The notes: generated by a model not told the origin, from the letters alone. Positions 22,101 through 34,597 are shown, numbered from the stretch's first letter. The stretch is 64,000 nt of DNA from Heliocidaris tuberculata (GCA_025618425.1 CM046850.1:12560971-12624970), one strand, 5' to 3'. Translations and numbers: made by a program.

Positions 22101-25100
22101 AGAAATCACTATGTGGTGACACAAATAAAGAACTTGGGTGGTGAATAATAACTTCTGATAACTCTTGTAACACTATTACTATTGTTAAAGTCAAAATGAA
22201 AAAAAAAATCCTGTACAAAGCTGTGAAATTCTCTGAATATTGTTATGATATAAGTTAATGTTTCTTAGATATTTAGAATGTTTGAATCATGCTTTGCAGT
22301 TCTAAACAGTGATATGAACTGAACACCCACAAAAGATTTTCTTGTGGAGCAATGCATGAATAAAAAATAACCTAATCATCTCACATATGTGACACCAGTA
22401 CAGCAAGAATTAACCACATTTTTAACATGATAGTCAACATTTTTATCTTAGGATGATTTGTGGTACAGGTACAATCAGGCTTCTCAGCAGGAATGTGCCT
22501 ACCTGTGGTGCAATTTGAGTGAAGTATAGACTTGTGGTATCCTAGGAGATGGTGTGTGAAGACCACAACAATCTTACACATTGAAAGTATGCATTGACAG
22601 ATTTATTACCCTTGTTGGTAATTTGCCCTTGGCATTTTCTTCTGAAGTCCCTCATGCTTGGTATTTGATATACACTGGTGAGTACCCTATTTGTGGTACA
22701 TGTACCATATTTAACTGTACCTGTACAGCAGTAATACCAGCTGCTACCTTGGCCAAAGAGGATGTCTTCCATACATGAGCATTGAGTTGAGTCTTAGTTG
22801 AAGTCAATGTCCATCCTAACGATAAGCTGACCATCATGTACAGCATCATGAACTGAGCTATGATGTCCAATACTACAGGACATTTAACAATAAAGAAGAT
22901 AAATGAAATAGGATAAACATATAACAATTAAATTTTCAAATGTACTGCCTTTGCAGTGACATGCTGTAAAGCTGCCTTCGAATGCAAGATATTCAAATTA
23001 CAGTTATGGAAAAATTGACAGAACAACTAAATCTAATTTTTAAAAGGTAAGATGACTACATTTTGAATTTTCTGTCAAAGATCAAACATTATGACTATAA
23101 ACTCTCATCTTAATTGCACAAAAGTGTTGATGGTTGATGAAAAAATATTAAAGCTACTACATTAGATCAAAGGGCTTTGGAAAAAAAAGTCATGATGAAG
23201 AACACCAAGTAAGGAAACAAAATATAGGTCAGTTTAACAAAAGAAATGAAAAATCCTCTTTTAACACACTTAAAATTACAGTCACTTTGCTTGACATTTT
23301 CAAACAATATTTTCCCAATGCTCTAGAATGGATTCATGCATACTTCAACCAAAGTACAGGACTCTCACATCAAATGTTCAATAGTATTTCTAAAAGAGTA
23401 AGATATCAGGCAATTTAAAAAGAAAGTAAACATTCACATAGTTGAATACATTAATTTTCTAGTTTGACCTATTCACTGACTTACATTCAGCCAGACTTGC
23501 CATAAGAGGAGATCCTAGACCATCTTGGGAGTACCTGTACAGATGTAGCAGCATTGAGAAAGCTCCAAGAGCCTGAAAGGACAGTACTGATGTCAACATA
23601 CTCATTACCTGCAAGAAAAAAGTCTTTGAACCATTAATAAAATGCTTATACTGGATCATGTATTAAAAATGCTAGATGTAAAGCAGTATTAAGAAAGCTC
23701 CAAGAGTCTAGAATCATGTAAACAAACTAAAAACCTGCATGAAAGAAGACATACACAGATCTGTGAATAAAATGCTTCAAGGACAGGATGTCTACAAAAT
23801 AATCCCTGATGGGTTCTAATTTGTGGAAGAATTAGACACCATTTAAAAAAATAAATTTAAGCTACATATAAACCAACCGATTTGAAATCCACATCCCTAA
23901 GACATGATGTTACAATTAATAAACAAGGTAGTTGTCAAATTCAATTTTACAAAATGATCACTAGCATAATATCAGGCCCCGTGTCATAAAACTTGTTATC
24001 AATATCAAGTTACAATTATTGTTATAAGCTACTGAAATCCTTGAATCTGATTGGCTGAGAGCAGATATGTCATACAAATGGGGCAGTTGTTATTGATAAT
24101 GAGTTTCATGAAAGAGGGCCCAGACTTACTTCATGCATTGGTCCTCCTTTCTTGAGTGTGTCATAGACTTTAGGAGCACAGATACACCCCATAACAAAAT
24201 ACACAAAAGTTAAAAGCTCATAGTATGTCAGCAGACCTGAAAAAATGATATGGAAAGCAGCAGCAAACAGATGATAGATAATCAATTGCTTCTCATTTAC
24301 TTTTGCTGAGAAAATTCCTCTGATTTAATACATGCATCTTGTATGTCAATTTGCAAACTTTTGAGAAATCAATCGTGATTCAGATGAGATAATTGATTAA
24401 TGTTGTGTAGCATGGCATAATTTATACATCGTCATAAGCACATTTTTCATATGCATACGTGCATTTTCTTTAGAATTATAGCTGATTCTTCTTAATACCA
24501 GTACACTAGGTGGTTTTTCAATAAATGAGTAGGGTTGCACCATCCATGGTTGCACTACCGGTATGCATACTGCAATTTACATTTCATATGTGACCAGGAA
24601 CAAAACCACCAAAAAGTCGCCAGATATGAATTTTTAGTTCACGTCTGAAAAGAGGAGATTATCAGCTTTGAAATGATATATAATTCATTAACATTGGATG
24701 TTCCTAAACCACTGAAGAAAGAGTACAATGCCAAGTCCATCAGAGTGTTACTTATGAGAAATAAGGGTTTATTTAAAGTTGGCAGTCTATTGAAGCTCGC
24801 TGACTTGCCAGGTATTATGCAAGGGTGACAAAAGGAGGATTGGAACTGAATATAAATTTCTATGAAGGGATTATCAGATTGTCCTTGAACTTGGCATACT
24901 AATTAAGTAGACCCTGCTCATTATGTTGAACAAATATCAATCCAAGAGGTTACTCTATTGTAAAGTTATGGTTGATCAAAATGAGGCAAGTATTCAGGGT
25001 TGTAAACAAAGAAAACTAGTACCACATAATCCAGAGAAGACAAACATAGGTCTGCTGAAAAACTGTCCAAAATACCACTTTAAGATTTTTTTGTGCCTCC

Positions 25101-28100
25101 AAATCTTAAATTACTTAGAAAAAAGTATTTTCTTTCAGGAAATTAAAAAACCTGCTATTTGACTATGCTGACCAAAACACCTTTATTGAGCTCTATCTGA
25201 AAATCATACAATGCGACTTTTTGGTGGTTTTGTGGTGACGGGTCACATATGCTTGCTTTAATAAATACATTTGTATGTAAATTACAATGTACTTCTACAG
25301 GTACTCTTGAACCATTATTTGGTCAAGAAGATCCCTTCTTAAAAAGTAAAGAAACTGGTACCTGAATAAAAATACTTCATCATTGTTTCACAATATAGTT
25401 ATACATATACCTAATGTTTTTGTTGTAATCATAATAATCATTATAATCACTGTTATTATAACTATTATCAATATAATTGGAATGATTGTCATTATTGATA
25501 TCAGTGATCACAATTATCATAATAATCATCAATATAGTTATAATCATCATCATTAGCAACATTACCATTATTACAATTAACTAAGACTCACCTTTATCCT
25601 GGCATTCAAAATGGCTGAGAGGCTTGCCGAATGAATCAACGTTAAAAAGACGAATATCATAGCTGATATACACTGGGTTCTCCTGTGGTAGAATAGGGCT
25701 GCAAGTATACGAGTCTCCATATATCACTCGCCAGATACCTGTGTGTTTCAGCTGCAGTGAGGTGTGATTTCCTCCTTTCTGAACCAGATTGACTGTTACA
25801 ATATAAAGAAATCAGTTAAGTCAAGATAATTAGAAATGAACAAATGAGATATTATGGAGCTGCTCTGCAGCAACTGGTTTTGATGCACTTTGGCTTGTGT
25901 TTATAGTCCTTTTTTAAAATTCAATTATGTATATTCCTTTTGTATAGTGCATATAAACCAAAAGTATTTCCAAGTACTTGCATGCACAATGAAACATCGA
26001 ATGGAGATATTGTATGTATTACAAATTGACTCCTCTTGTGCCATGGGTGTTGAAGCCCTACCGTAGGTTTGAAAACGAGAATGGTTAAGATTTTCTTTCC
26101 TGAAACAGTATGTATAATGAACTTTTTCCTAGTTTTCTATAGGCCTTATCTAATATGACGGTGAATTGAAATTCAAAATTCAACTCTTGAAAGCTCACTT
26201 ACGCCAAATGTTCATAACTGTTAATGGCACAGTGAAAGATGGTTTTATTTTCTGTTGACAAGCATTTTGAAAGGATTTCAGCCCCAGTCATGCAGCAGTA
26301 ATACTGAAGAGGTGCCCGTTCTTGCTTTATATCTTGGTAATTTGATCTTGACTCTTATGGTCAACAATACTGGAGGCTGAAGAATGGATCCAAGCAATCT
26401 TGAATTTGATATACAAGGAGGAGCTTCTGCATCAAATTCTATCGATTTCATGTAAATTTTTTATTCCAATAAACCATTTTCAATCAATCAATCAAAAAAA
26501 TCTTTCACCTATTTTTATAAAGTCATCAGATATGACAAGTGCTTACAACTTCACAGTGGTAGGTTGTAAAATTGCTGTAAGTTGTGAATTCATGATTTCA
26601 TTTTTAAAAAGTCATCAGATTATGATACTAATTGTTTACTATAAGTCTACAACTTACCACTGTATTCAGCCTTTATTAACTTGTGTGAACAATCTGTATT
26701 GCTCTCTGCTTCAGCCCAGCTCTGCTTAGAGTAGAAATAGAGTTTACCTCCTGGAGTTGTGGCATTCAATGTGTAATTCAGTCCTCCTGTGCTATCTAAA
26801 TACATAGGGAAAATATGTTGTTATGAATTTTTGTACATATATGTATGTAAAACATTGATATGGATAATGAACTACAGTTAACTTTGCATAAGTCAAATCT
26901 GTTGGGACCACACAAAATAGATCGACTTATGCAAAATTCGACATAGGAAATGTAAATTACACATATTTTGCATAGTTTGGTCAAAAAAATTGTTTCGACT
27001 TAGGGAAAGTTCAACTTATGTGACTTCGAGTTACATGTATGCAAGGTATCATACACAAAAAATTACTACAAAATAATACTTACTTACTCTAAATTCAATT
27101 TCAATTCTTACTGTGCCTCCAAATTGTCTTGATAAGCAAAGAATTCAATGATATTAAACTTCATCAACTATAAACTTGTTTTAAATTTCAACAAGAAAAA
27201 CAAACTTTTTTCATTACAGAAATACGTAATTCAATTGGTTTGGTATTACAAATGTAAAACTCCTATCACACAAAAAGCCTTGAAAGATATGGGATATGAT
27301 GAAAAATATAAATGAAAAGGAAATCAGGGTAGTCAAGAAAAATATTGCTCTCTAAAAATGAATTCTGGAAGTAATTCTCTTTTTCAGAGTCTTTTTCTTT
27401 TTTCTTAATCACCCCATTAAATACCTAACTATTAGCAAAATGAATCACTACACCAAGATATACAGGTTAACGAATTGGACAAATGAATATAGGTCAACTT
27501 AGAAACTACCATTTGAAGGATCTTCAAAAAGCACTACAGTGTGTCCCAGAAAAAAAGTTAACAGTTGGAAAAAGTCTCCCCAAAGAAATATTTCAAAATA
27601 TTTGTTGGAAATTTTCATACCTGTGGAGAGCTTGGGGTAGCTTCTATCAAATGACATCAACACAAAAAATAAATTAAAAATCTGGCGATATTTTAAGCTC
27701 ATGTGAGCAAAAACCACTTTTGCCAAAGGGTGCAAAATCCAGACCTGACAAGAAGTTGTATTTGTTCCGGCTGGCATTAACAAATTTGAGAACTAACTGT
27801 TAAAAGTTGACAGTTGGAAAAAGTTTCTCCTGGCCTAATGAACATTTCAAAATTGGTTCATGAAATTTTCATACGTATGAATAGCTTAGGGTCTCTTCAA
27901 ACAAATTACACCAAAACATCTAATGATATTGTATGGTTGAGTGATAAAAAGCCATTGTTGTGAAATGGTGCAAAATCAATGGTTGACAAAAATTTGTATT
28001 TGTTCTGGCTTGTATCAGCAAAGTTGAGAGTCTTGAAAAGGCTTAGAATTTTTATATTCTGATCATTAAATTGCAATTTATGAAGAATATGCTTTTTGGG

Positions 28101-29209
28101 GGGTGTTTCCTGACATATCCCATCAAAACTTTATGGCTAAGAAAGCCAACTTGAATTAAAAACTTGCCACTGAAGCATAAAAATGTTGACCAGATATGTA
28201 AGCATATATACAAAGAACAAACATTTTTTTTTTCATAAATTGTCTAATACTGATCAAAATATGAATATTTCTAAGCCTTTTCATGACTCTCAACTTTGCT
28301 GATACCAGCCAGAGCAAATACCAATTCTTGTCAAGTCTGGATTTTGCACCTTTTTACAAAAGTAGTCTTTGCTCATTCGAGTGTAAAATATGGCCATATC
28401 TTTAGATGTCATTTAATAGAAGAGACCTTAAGCTATCCACAGGTATGAAATTTAGCTTTAAATATTTTGAATTATTATTTGTATGAAGGGTTATCAGGCG
28501 ACCAGAAAAATTGGCGTATCTCATGGTTTGCGCATGAGTACCCGGATGACCGTGCAATTTTAAAACAATATCTCATGGTTTGTGTAAAAGTACCCGGATG
28601 ACCGTGCAATATATCTCCATATCTCATGGTTTGGGGTGCGCGTGACGCGTAAAAAAGTGAATACGCGCTTAAATACGCAAAGGTTAAGACAATGGATGTA
28701 TGCGCGCAGCTCTTGCAAGATGCTTGGGTAAGGACAAAAATAATTTTCTCCCTGTGTTTTATGTCGAAGTCCATACAAAAACATAAGGACATGTAATGGT
28801 GAAAATTGAGGAACTAGGTATCATACAATTAATAATAATAATATTGAATGGCTTTTCTTTCGTAGGACACAAGGATATATCGTACTCGCTTTGAAAATAT
28901 TTCACTCGTCGTGCCGACTCGTGAAATATGCTCATAGCTCGTGCGATATATCCTTGTATCCCACTCAAGGCCATTCAATATTATATAAATATTTATTTTG
29001 GGAGACTTTTTCTGACTGTTAACTTTTTTTGGAGATGCACTCATTGATTTGAAAATGGTACCTGTGAAGCAGAATTCTGTGATGAAGAGTCCTTTGGCTT
29101 TTGCTGCTTGAAGAGAATTGAACACACCCACTGTTGTCTTGCAGTGTACTCTGTGTATGATGATGAATAGAATCAACCTAACAACAGCCTGGGTGCCAAT
29201 GAACCTCAT
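19166..29209 (-). CDS. GPR180: GPR180-like seven-pass membrane protein, nine exons, complete
   Basis: The family is also called intimal thickness-related receptor; the vertebrate protein has been linked to TGF-beta-type signalling. Exons, 5' to 3': 29062-29209, 26658-26795, 25592-25792, 24130-24236, 23485-23608, 22721-22872, 21675-21866, 19646-19723, 19166-19330. All junctions are GT-AG with compatible phases, giving 434 residues, close to the vertebrate 440. Residues 1-23 form a signal peptide ending HRVHC. Residues about 24-160 form the lumenal domain, with NYTLNATT and NHTS glycosylation sites and IWRVIYGDSYTC. Seven hydrophobic helices follow. Family blocks include FVYFVMGCI, KKGGPMHE, YSQDGLGSPLMASLAE, the histidine-rich AYHSHQSLLG, REFYSNFAK, FIWFFAYPVLVFVS and LYRLFLSRSLYWEISSLSS. 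The tail is short and serine-rich. The start codon sits directly before the signal peptide. Introns are rich in DNA transposons. Confidence 0.95.
19476..19492. repeat. Poly-C tract, 17 nt, in GPR180 intron 8
   Basis: Uninterrupted run of 17 C followed by a TACCACCACCACCAC block, inside the short last intron. Confidence 0.9.
19870..19990 (+). repeat. Copy of the CCAGGGTTGAAG dispersed repeat
   Basis: AAGGTTAGGGTTG, then GCTCGGTCCAGGGTTGAAGT, TGAGAATTCAGTTATTGTA and GAGCATATGTCATACA. It matches the copies near 12300 and 41500 in order and orientation. Confidence 0.65.
21909..22082. mobile_element. pogo-like MITE, CAGTTAACTCTGCATAAGTCGA ends
   Basis: 174 bp flanked by TA. The left end CAGTTAACTCTGCATAAG matches the complement of the right end CTTAGGCAGAGTTACCTG with two mismatches. 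The motif AAGTCGA/TCGACTTA recurs internally. It lies in the intron between GPR180 exons 6 and 7. Confidence 0.8.
23975..24121. mobile_element. MITE with GGCCC ends next to GPR180 exon 4
   Basis: GGCCCCGTGTCATAAAACTT at 23975 is mirrored by TTTCATGAAAGAGGGCCC ending at 24121. TTATCAATA/TATTGATAA also match inward. It ends two bases before the donor GTAAGT of exon 4. Confidence 0.65.
24588..25250. mobile_element. Inverted-repeat element with CATATGTGACC ends, GPR180 intron 3
   Basis: CATATGTGACC, then ACAAAACCACCAAAAAGTCG at the left, mirrored by CGACTTTTTGGTGGTTTTGT and GGTCACATATG at the right. The interior is about 600 bp without a protein-like frame. Confidence 0.7.
26875..27037. mobile_element. 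pogo-like MITE, second copy
   Basis: 163 bp, TA-flanked, starting CAGTTAACTTTGCATAAGTC and ending GTTACATG. It is the same family as 21909-22082, here in the intron between GPR180 exons 1 and 2. Confidence 0.7.
28516..28637. repeat. ~52-bp tandem repeat, 2.4 units
   Basis: TATCTCATGGTTTG starts three units (about 28517, 28569 and 28620). The first two continue with GTACCCGGATGACCGTGCAA. Confidence 0.85.
28840..28982. mobile_element. Foldback MITE with CGATATATCC arms
   Basis: AATATTGAATGGC and its complement bound the element. ACAAGGATATATCG on the left pairs with CGATATATCCTTGT on the right, around an internal CTCGTCGTGCCGACTCGTG. Nested in the larger intron-1 element. Confidence 0.7.
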
Positions 29210-29590
29210 TTTTTCAAGGTTTATTATTGGTTTCTTTCTCTTCCAAAGTTGTGATCTGCATAAAGATCTTTATGTAAGGTGTTACTGCATCAACTTCCAC
29301 CTGTAAAAAATGAAAATATATTGACATTTGCTTGATGTGTGTTTAGTAACATTGATTTTCCATTTATTTCTATCTCCTATTTATACCTGACATCAGCAGA
29401 GTTCTAAGGGGTCTCTAGTTTCTAAAAACAATGCAGATCAATTGTGTCACATAAATTTGACTCTTTGCAGCATACATCAAAAAATGGCTCCATCCTTTTG
29501 AGTGTTATAAAGTTTAACAAAGTACTTGAAGAATACTAAACTATATATGTATTTTGATAGATTAGAGGTCTACAACAGATTACCTGGTAA

Positions 29591-29800
29591 GGAGGCATGA
29601 TGGCTCAGTGGTAAAGCAGTGGTCTCAAAACTGGGAGGATGTGGTTCAAAACCACATGCCCTTGGGTAAGGCATTAACCATCACTAAAAAGTCCCTCACA
29701 GAGGACCTAAAGCCTGGTTGCTTACTCACAAGCATACACATGCTTTCTTTGCAGTCAGGTAAAATAACCGTCAAACCTTTTCAAACCTTTTGAGAAGTGA
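29591..29800 (+). mobile_element. tRNA-derived SINE
   Basis: The head looks like a tRNA gene: A box TGGCTCAGTGG (29601-29611) and B box GGTTCAAAACC (29643-29653), 31 bp apart. The sequence GTTCAAAACCAC ends the tRNA-like part. About 130 bp of unrelated body follows, with CAAACCTTTTCAAACCTTTT near 29775. It does not fold as an intact tRNA. It lies about 0.4 kb upstream of the GPR180 start codon. Confidence 0.75.
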
Positions 29801-30960
29801 TGAATCATTTGACATGTTTGACAAAAGAATCTCACTCAGCTATGTCAGCAGAGCCTGAGAAAATGTGCTGTAACTTGTACTAGATTTATCATTAAAGTTA
29901 TAAAGTATGGTCATTTGACTTTGAATAAGAGAAACCAAGTGCCCTCGTACTTCATACATGTTATACTTTTAGATTTCAATGTCTACCATCTTTGAATCTA
30001 GCCCATATCATTTGTAGGATTTTCCCCGTCTTCTTGAAGACTCTTACCTTTTAAATATTCCCAAATTGCCCCCAGTTTTCCTCCCATAATTTTCTGATAA
30101 CATATTTAAGTATAAAAAGGTTAAAAAAACTCATCAGTTTTCCGTGTTGGACTTCACTAGCATACATGAATGCATATGCATCGGGCAATATCGGGGACTC
30201 TAGTCTACATTCAGTCGCTCACATTCAATACTAGTTTTTACGAAAAATGAATAGGAATAAGACTTTATTCAAAATTTACCACATGTAGCCCAAAATAATG
30301 CAATGTTATTTATTATTTTTAAAAACAATGTAAAAAATCCACATTTGTAGAGCTTAATCAAAATATGATAGCAGATGGAAGAATTTGAAAATGCAAAAAT
30401 GATTGCTGAAAAAAACACAGATCAAAACTTTAAAGAAATAAAAAACACAATTCATGACATACATGTAGCTACTTGAGAGAAACAATTGTGACGTACGGAC
30501 ACGCTCGTGCACAAGTCAAATTCATTGAGCCCCGAATACCATTCGGATTGGAGCTCCATAAATTGACCTTTCGAGCTTGCCCTTGTCCATGTTTCACAGT
30601 TATCTCTCTTGATAGGCTATGACCCCAAATCTTGCTTTGCTACAAATTTGGGGTTTTAGAGTTGAAAGTGAAATTTTAAATAATTATTTTCCTCTCATGT
30701 ATGAATGATCTAGACTGGACCAATCCCTGCTAATACACACAAAGCCTATTGAAGGCTATTCACCCGCTAAAGCCACTCATCATGGAACCAAGCCATGTGG
30801 GACTGTGTCGCAAATTCACTGCTTCACTCATGTAAAACAAACACCAAAATCCCTCTAAATTCTAAAAGTCTAAGAAAGATTTAATTTGTACAAAAGCTTA
30901 ATAACAAAATTCTGATTTTTGGTAGTATGAAGATAAAAATTATTCAATATTATGAGGATG
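29801..30960. other. Intergenic, no gene recognised
   Basis: AT-rich DNA upstream of GPR180. No frame or repeat was recognised with confidence. Confidence 0.4.
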
Positions 30961-30982
30961 ATATATATATATATATATATAC

Positions 30983-31308
30983 ACAGACACAAAAAAAATT
31001 ACTCCGTTGGACACAAAAGTTTCAATATTTCGCCTATAAGGCTTCTTCAGGAAATGATATCAAGTACAAAAATGCACCAAGGATGTAGTGCATAGCGCAT
31101 AATCATTGTCAAAACAACAAGCGTAAAATAAAAAGCGTAAAAATAAACAGAGTTATTTTACACTTGTTGTTTTGACAATAATTACGCGCTATGCACTACA
31201 TCCTTGGTGCATTTTTGTACTTGGTATCATTTCCTGAAGAAGCCTTATAGGCGAAATATTGAAACTTTTGTGTCCAACGGAGTAATTTATTTTGTGTCTG
31301 TCTCTATT
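30983..31308. mobile_element. Foldback MITE between TA and CT microsatellites
   Basis: Two arms of about 140 bp are near-perfect inverted copies (ACTCCGTTGGACACAAAAGT, then GCCTATAAGGCTTCTTCAGG; TAGTGCATAGCGC near the centre). It is preceded by (TA)n at 30961-30981 and followed by (CT)n and (TA)n at 31334-31384. Confidence 0.8.
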
Positions 31309-31331
31309 TTTAACTCCGTAGCAGAACTTTT

Positions 31332-31333
<2 letters not shown>

Positions 31334-31384
<51 letters not shown>
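31334..31384. repeat. (CT)n(TA)n microsatellite
   Basis: About 18 CT units followed by seven AT units. The last eight bases (ATATATAT) serve as the apparent target duplication of the next element. Confidence 0.9.
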
Positions 31385-31975
31385 TAGTGCTGGTATCGAC
31401 ACGCCTGATGTCGCCACTATGGCGACAAAAGTACTGGTTTTGGACTTTGCCGACATGTCGACACGCATGCTCCGATGGCGACATAAAATGGGTCTTTTTA
31501 CATGTACCTCGCCGTGGCGTCGTGCGCGCGTACATGATTTGTTTCACATACGCATTAGCAGCGCGCGCGACACGATCGCTGCGTATCTAGCTGCGACGAC
31601 CGGTATACATTACGTACATGTACATGCCTAGATATGCAACACTAGCTGACTCGCACCGCATGACTTTCATTAATGCTTGATAAATTGGATCATACAAAAC
31701 AAATTTTGGGGCAAATAGTTGACAGTGTGCATCTTTGAGAACTGTAAGTGAGTATGACTGCGAGTGTGAGCCCGTGAGGACATAGTGCATGTATTCCATG
31801 TAAAGCTCTAGTGAATTTGTGTCGGGTAACTCTGGTTTAATAGTGTACGGTCACTACGGGAGCGACCCGAGTTTAGACTTGTTTGACTCATGTCCAGATG
31901 TCGACACATGTCGACATCGGCGTTAATTTTATTGCGACATGGCGACATAGATTTTCCATGCCGATACCAGCACTA
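31385..31975. mobile_element. hAT-like element, TIR TAGTGCTGGTATCG, 8-bp TSD
   Basis: TAGTGCTGGTATCG at 31385 and CGATACCAGCACTA ending at 31975 are perfect inverted repeats. ATATATAT flanks both sides, though inside a microsatellite it is weak proof. GTCGACA/TGTCGCC/GGCGACAT motifs are clustered near both ends. No transposase frame. Confidence 0.75.
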
Positions 31976-31999
31976 ATATATATATACCTAGATTCAACT

Positions 32000-34590
32000 A
32001 AAAGGCTAATTTTTTTGTTTTTTTGTTTTGTTGTACATGCGTATATCAGCGCGAAATGACGTTACAGAGAATTAATGGATTCAAAATGTTAGTATATGTT
32101 TAGAATTAATTTGATTCAATTTGCATTTATGGCAAAAAGAATCGTATAACTACCTTTTGTGTGCGATAAGGTATTTTTAGTAAATCCCCAAACTAGAAGA
32201 AAAACAGACATCGCCCTAAGTCCAAACTCAGGACGTTAGATCCCCAAGAGTTATACATATATAGATTTTCCACGTTATATTATACGAAAATTAGTTCTCC
32301 CTACCGAACAAAACTTTGTAGTAATATAAGTAATTTGGCGCCTTCTATGTTTATATCGATAGAATGCCTCCTACCCCTACGGAAATGGGAAAAAACAGTG
32401 CCGAAAACGTTAAGGCGAATCGAAAAATTTGACTTTCGATTCCCCGTCATTGTTGGGTAGATTTTATTTGGAAGCTAGGAAAGCCGACGGGTAATTTTCC
32501 TGGGGGTAATTGTCCTGGGCCCTGGGGGGGGGGGGGGGGGGGTAGTTGTCCAGGGGGTAGTTGTCAGGGTTGACCGGATACGCTCTATGCATATCTTTAG
32601 GCGTCTTAAAATCATGAAGCTAATGCTAAAATACATCAGTAGGGTCTAAGACCTGGGCCAAAATTAGGAATGCCTATTTTGACCAAACGAGTCCTTGACC
32701 CCTAGCTAAATCTCATCCCTGGTATGATAAATACCCCCGGAAAGCAAATATCTTTCCCTTCTTTCATAACAAAATGTTTTTAATTTTATGCCATGAAGAG
32801 TAAGAATGATGAGCAATGTCGATTGAAAGTGTTACTGGGCACTGTGGGCAGTCCCTTGCGAGCATGACAAGTGTCGATCAGCAAATAAGTTGCCTGAATT
32901 ATCTTCATTAGATTGAAGGTTTGGGGACAGAACTTCAGAAGCACACACGTCCTGAACTATAACATGCCTAGACTAACTCATTTCAACTATTTAATTGGGA
33001 ATTTTGAAACATTTTTTAGCTTTGGAAAGTAAAAATACAAAAAACAACGTTTGCGCCCTCATTTGCCTTATTAAAGTAGAATAGGCAAATAATTAGCGGC
33101 CTTTTGTCCCCAAGCCATGCAATCTGCCAAGATGTTCGCGCCCTCGAAGTGCCTACTGGTCATGTAGACCTAGTTATTAAACGAACATACGTGAGGGTCT
33201 ACATCAATACAGATACATGGGACTGAGCTGAACAACTTTAAAACAATCATTGTCAAAAACACGCGATAATAATGAAAATTTCCCTAAGTAAATGTCATTG
33301 AATATATCATCTTAAACAAATACTATTTAATTACCTTAAAGATCTTGTGGATTCCTTTTCTTTAGACAAATAACAAACAGCCGGTCATGTAAAGCAGACG
33401 TCGCATCTCGAACAGAGAATTTCGCCGACGTGTTAAAATTACGATAGCAAAAAAGTTCGATATTTATAAAATGTTTTCGATACTTGTTATTCAAGAAAAC
33501 AGTAAATCGGGTATCCAGACAAAAAATATCCACAGCCCCAGAAACTGCCATAATTTTTTTGTTTTTGGGTTTTTTTTTGGTTTTTTTAATACCGAAGACA
33601 GAGTGATGGTGAAGAGGAGTGGGGTAATAAAGTCACCATGGTCACAGAAGTCTAAAGACGTCTTCACCGAACTTTATAGTGTCTACGTAGTGTGGGAATG
33701 GAACCCGGGACTGGGAGTGGGAGCATAATAATAATTGAAACATATTTATTCCATGGGATTATATTTATTTCTGGACATCCAAAGGTAAAAAAAAAAAAAA
33801 AAAAAAAGTGTTCCGCTATAGTTCCATTTAAGTGTTTTGTTAGTGTTGGAATTGTTGTTGTTGTTGTTGTTGTTTTGTTTGTTTGTATCTTTGTTTATTT
33901 TGTTTGTTTTTTGTTTGTTTGTTTGTTGGTTGGTTTGGTGTTTTTTTTTGGGGGGGGGGGCGGCGGCCGGGGGTCTGGGTAGTCTAAAATACTACCACAA
34001 ATTGCGCAGTTCTTCTGAACTTGATACTTTTCAAACAGCTAAAGACGAGTCTTTTCAAACTAAACGGCCCCTATACGGGTAGCCTATTGTAAACCGTTCA
34101 AAAATATGCTATTCCAAAAGATTTTTAATTGCCCCCTCCAATATCTCAGATCTGCTCGAGAACCCATAATGGGATGAAATTCTCTGCTAGGGCCGGTCCG
34201 GCGGGCAGGCATTTTCTTCCCTGACATAATTTTCAGGGGTAGGGGAGGCTCCGAAGCTAACCAACTTAAAAACCAATTTTTTTTTATTTTTTTTTTTTTT
34301 TTTGTAATTGTAACCATTCAGAATCTAGAATTTGGGATTTGCGTTTGAATTTATTGAAGATGTATGCATATAATAAGAGCTAGAAAAGTGTTTCTCCAAC
34401 AGACTTATTGCCCTTTTATTTTGCCCGAGTCCACCGCATTTTATCTGAAGCATTTACAGAAAGAAATGTACACTTTATTCACATCAGTTATTCTGACTGA
34501 TTTAAATACATTGAAAATGACCGCCTCTACCTCAAGAAAATGGAAGCAACGTCGTAATTCTGTACAGCTTGGGATGTTCAATCTGTACAA
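32000..34590. other. Intergenic with poly-G and GT-rich simple repeats
   Basis: Holds a 19-nt G run at 32524-32542 followed by GGTAGTTGTCC repeats, an A run near 33786, (GTT)n near 33850, and a G run near 33950. Open frames here are low-complexity artefacts. Confidence 0.5.
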
Positions 34591-34597
34591 GTTTTAA

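Larger units (their letters stand above)
27538..29041. mobile_element. Inverted-repeat element with internal repeats filling much of GPR180 intron 1
   Basis: AGTGTGTCCCAGAAAAAAAG with AGTTAACAG at 27538 is mirrored by CTGTTAACTTTTTTTGGAGA near 29030. Inside are two direct copies of a roughly 250-bp block (about 27560 and 27805), each with GTTGGAAAAAGT, GAAATTTTCATAC and GGTGCAAAATC, and one inverted copy near 28260-28470. A smaller foldback MITE (28840-28982) is inserted in it. Confidence 0.55.

Noticed and set aside
29591..29665. Functional tRNA gene
   Set aside because: A and B boxes are present but the arms do not pair as a tRNA and a SINE body follows.
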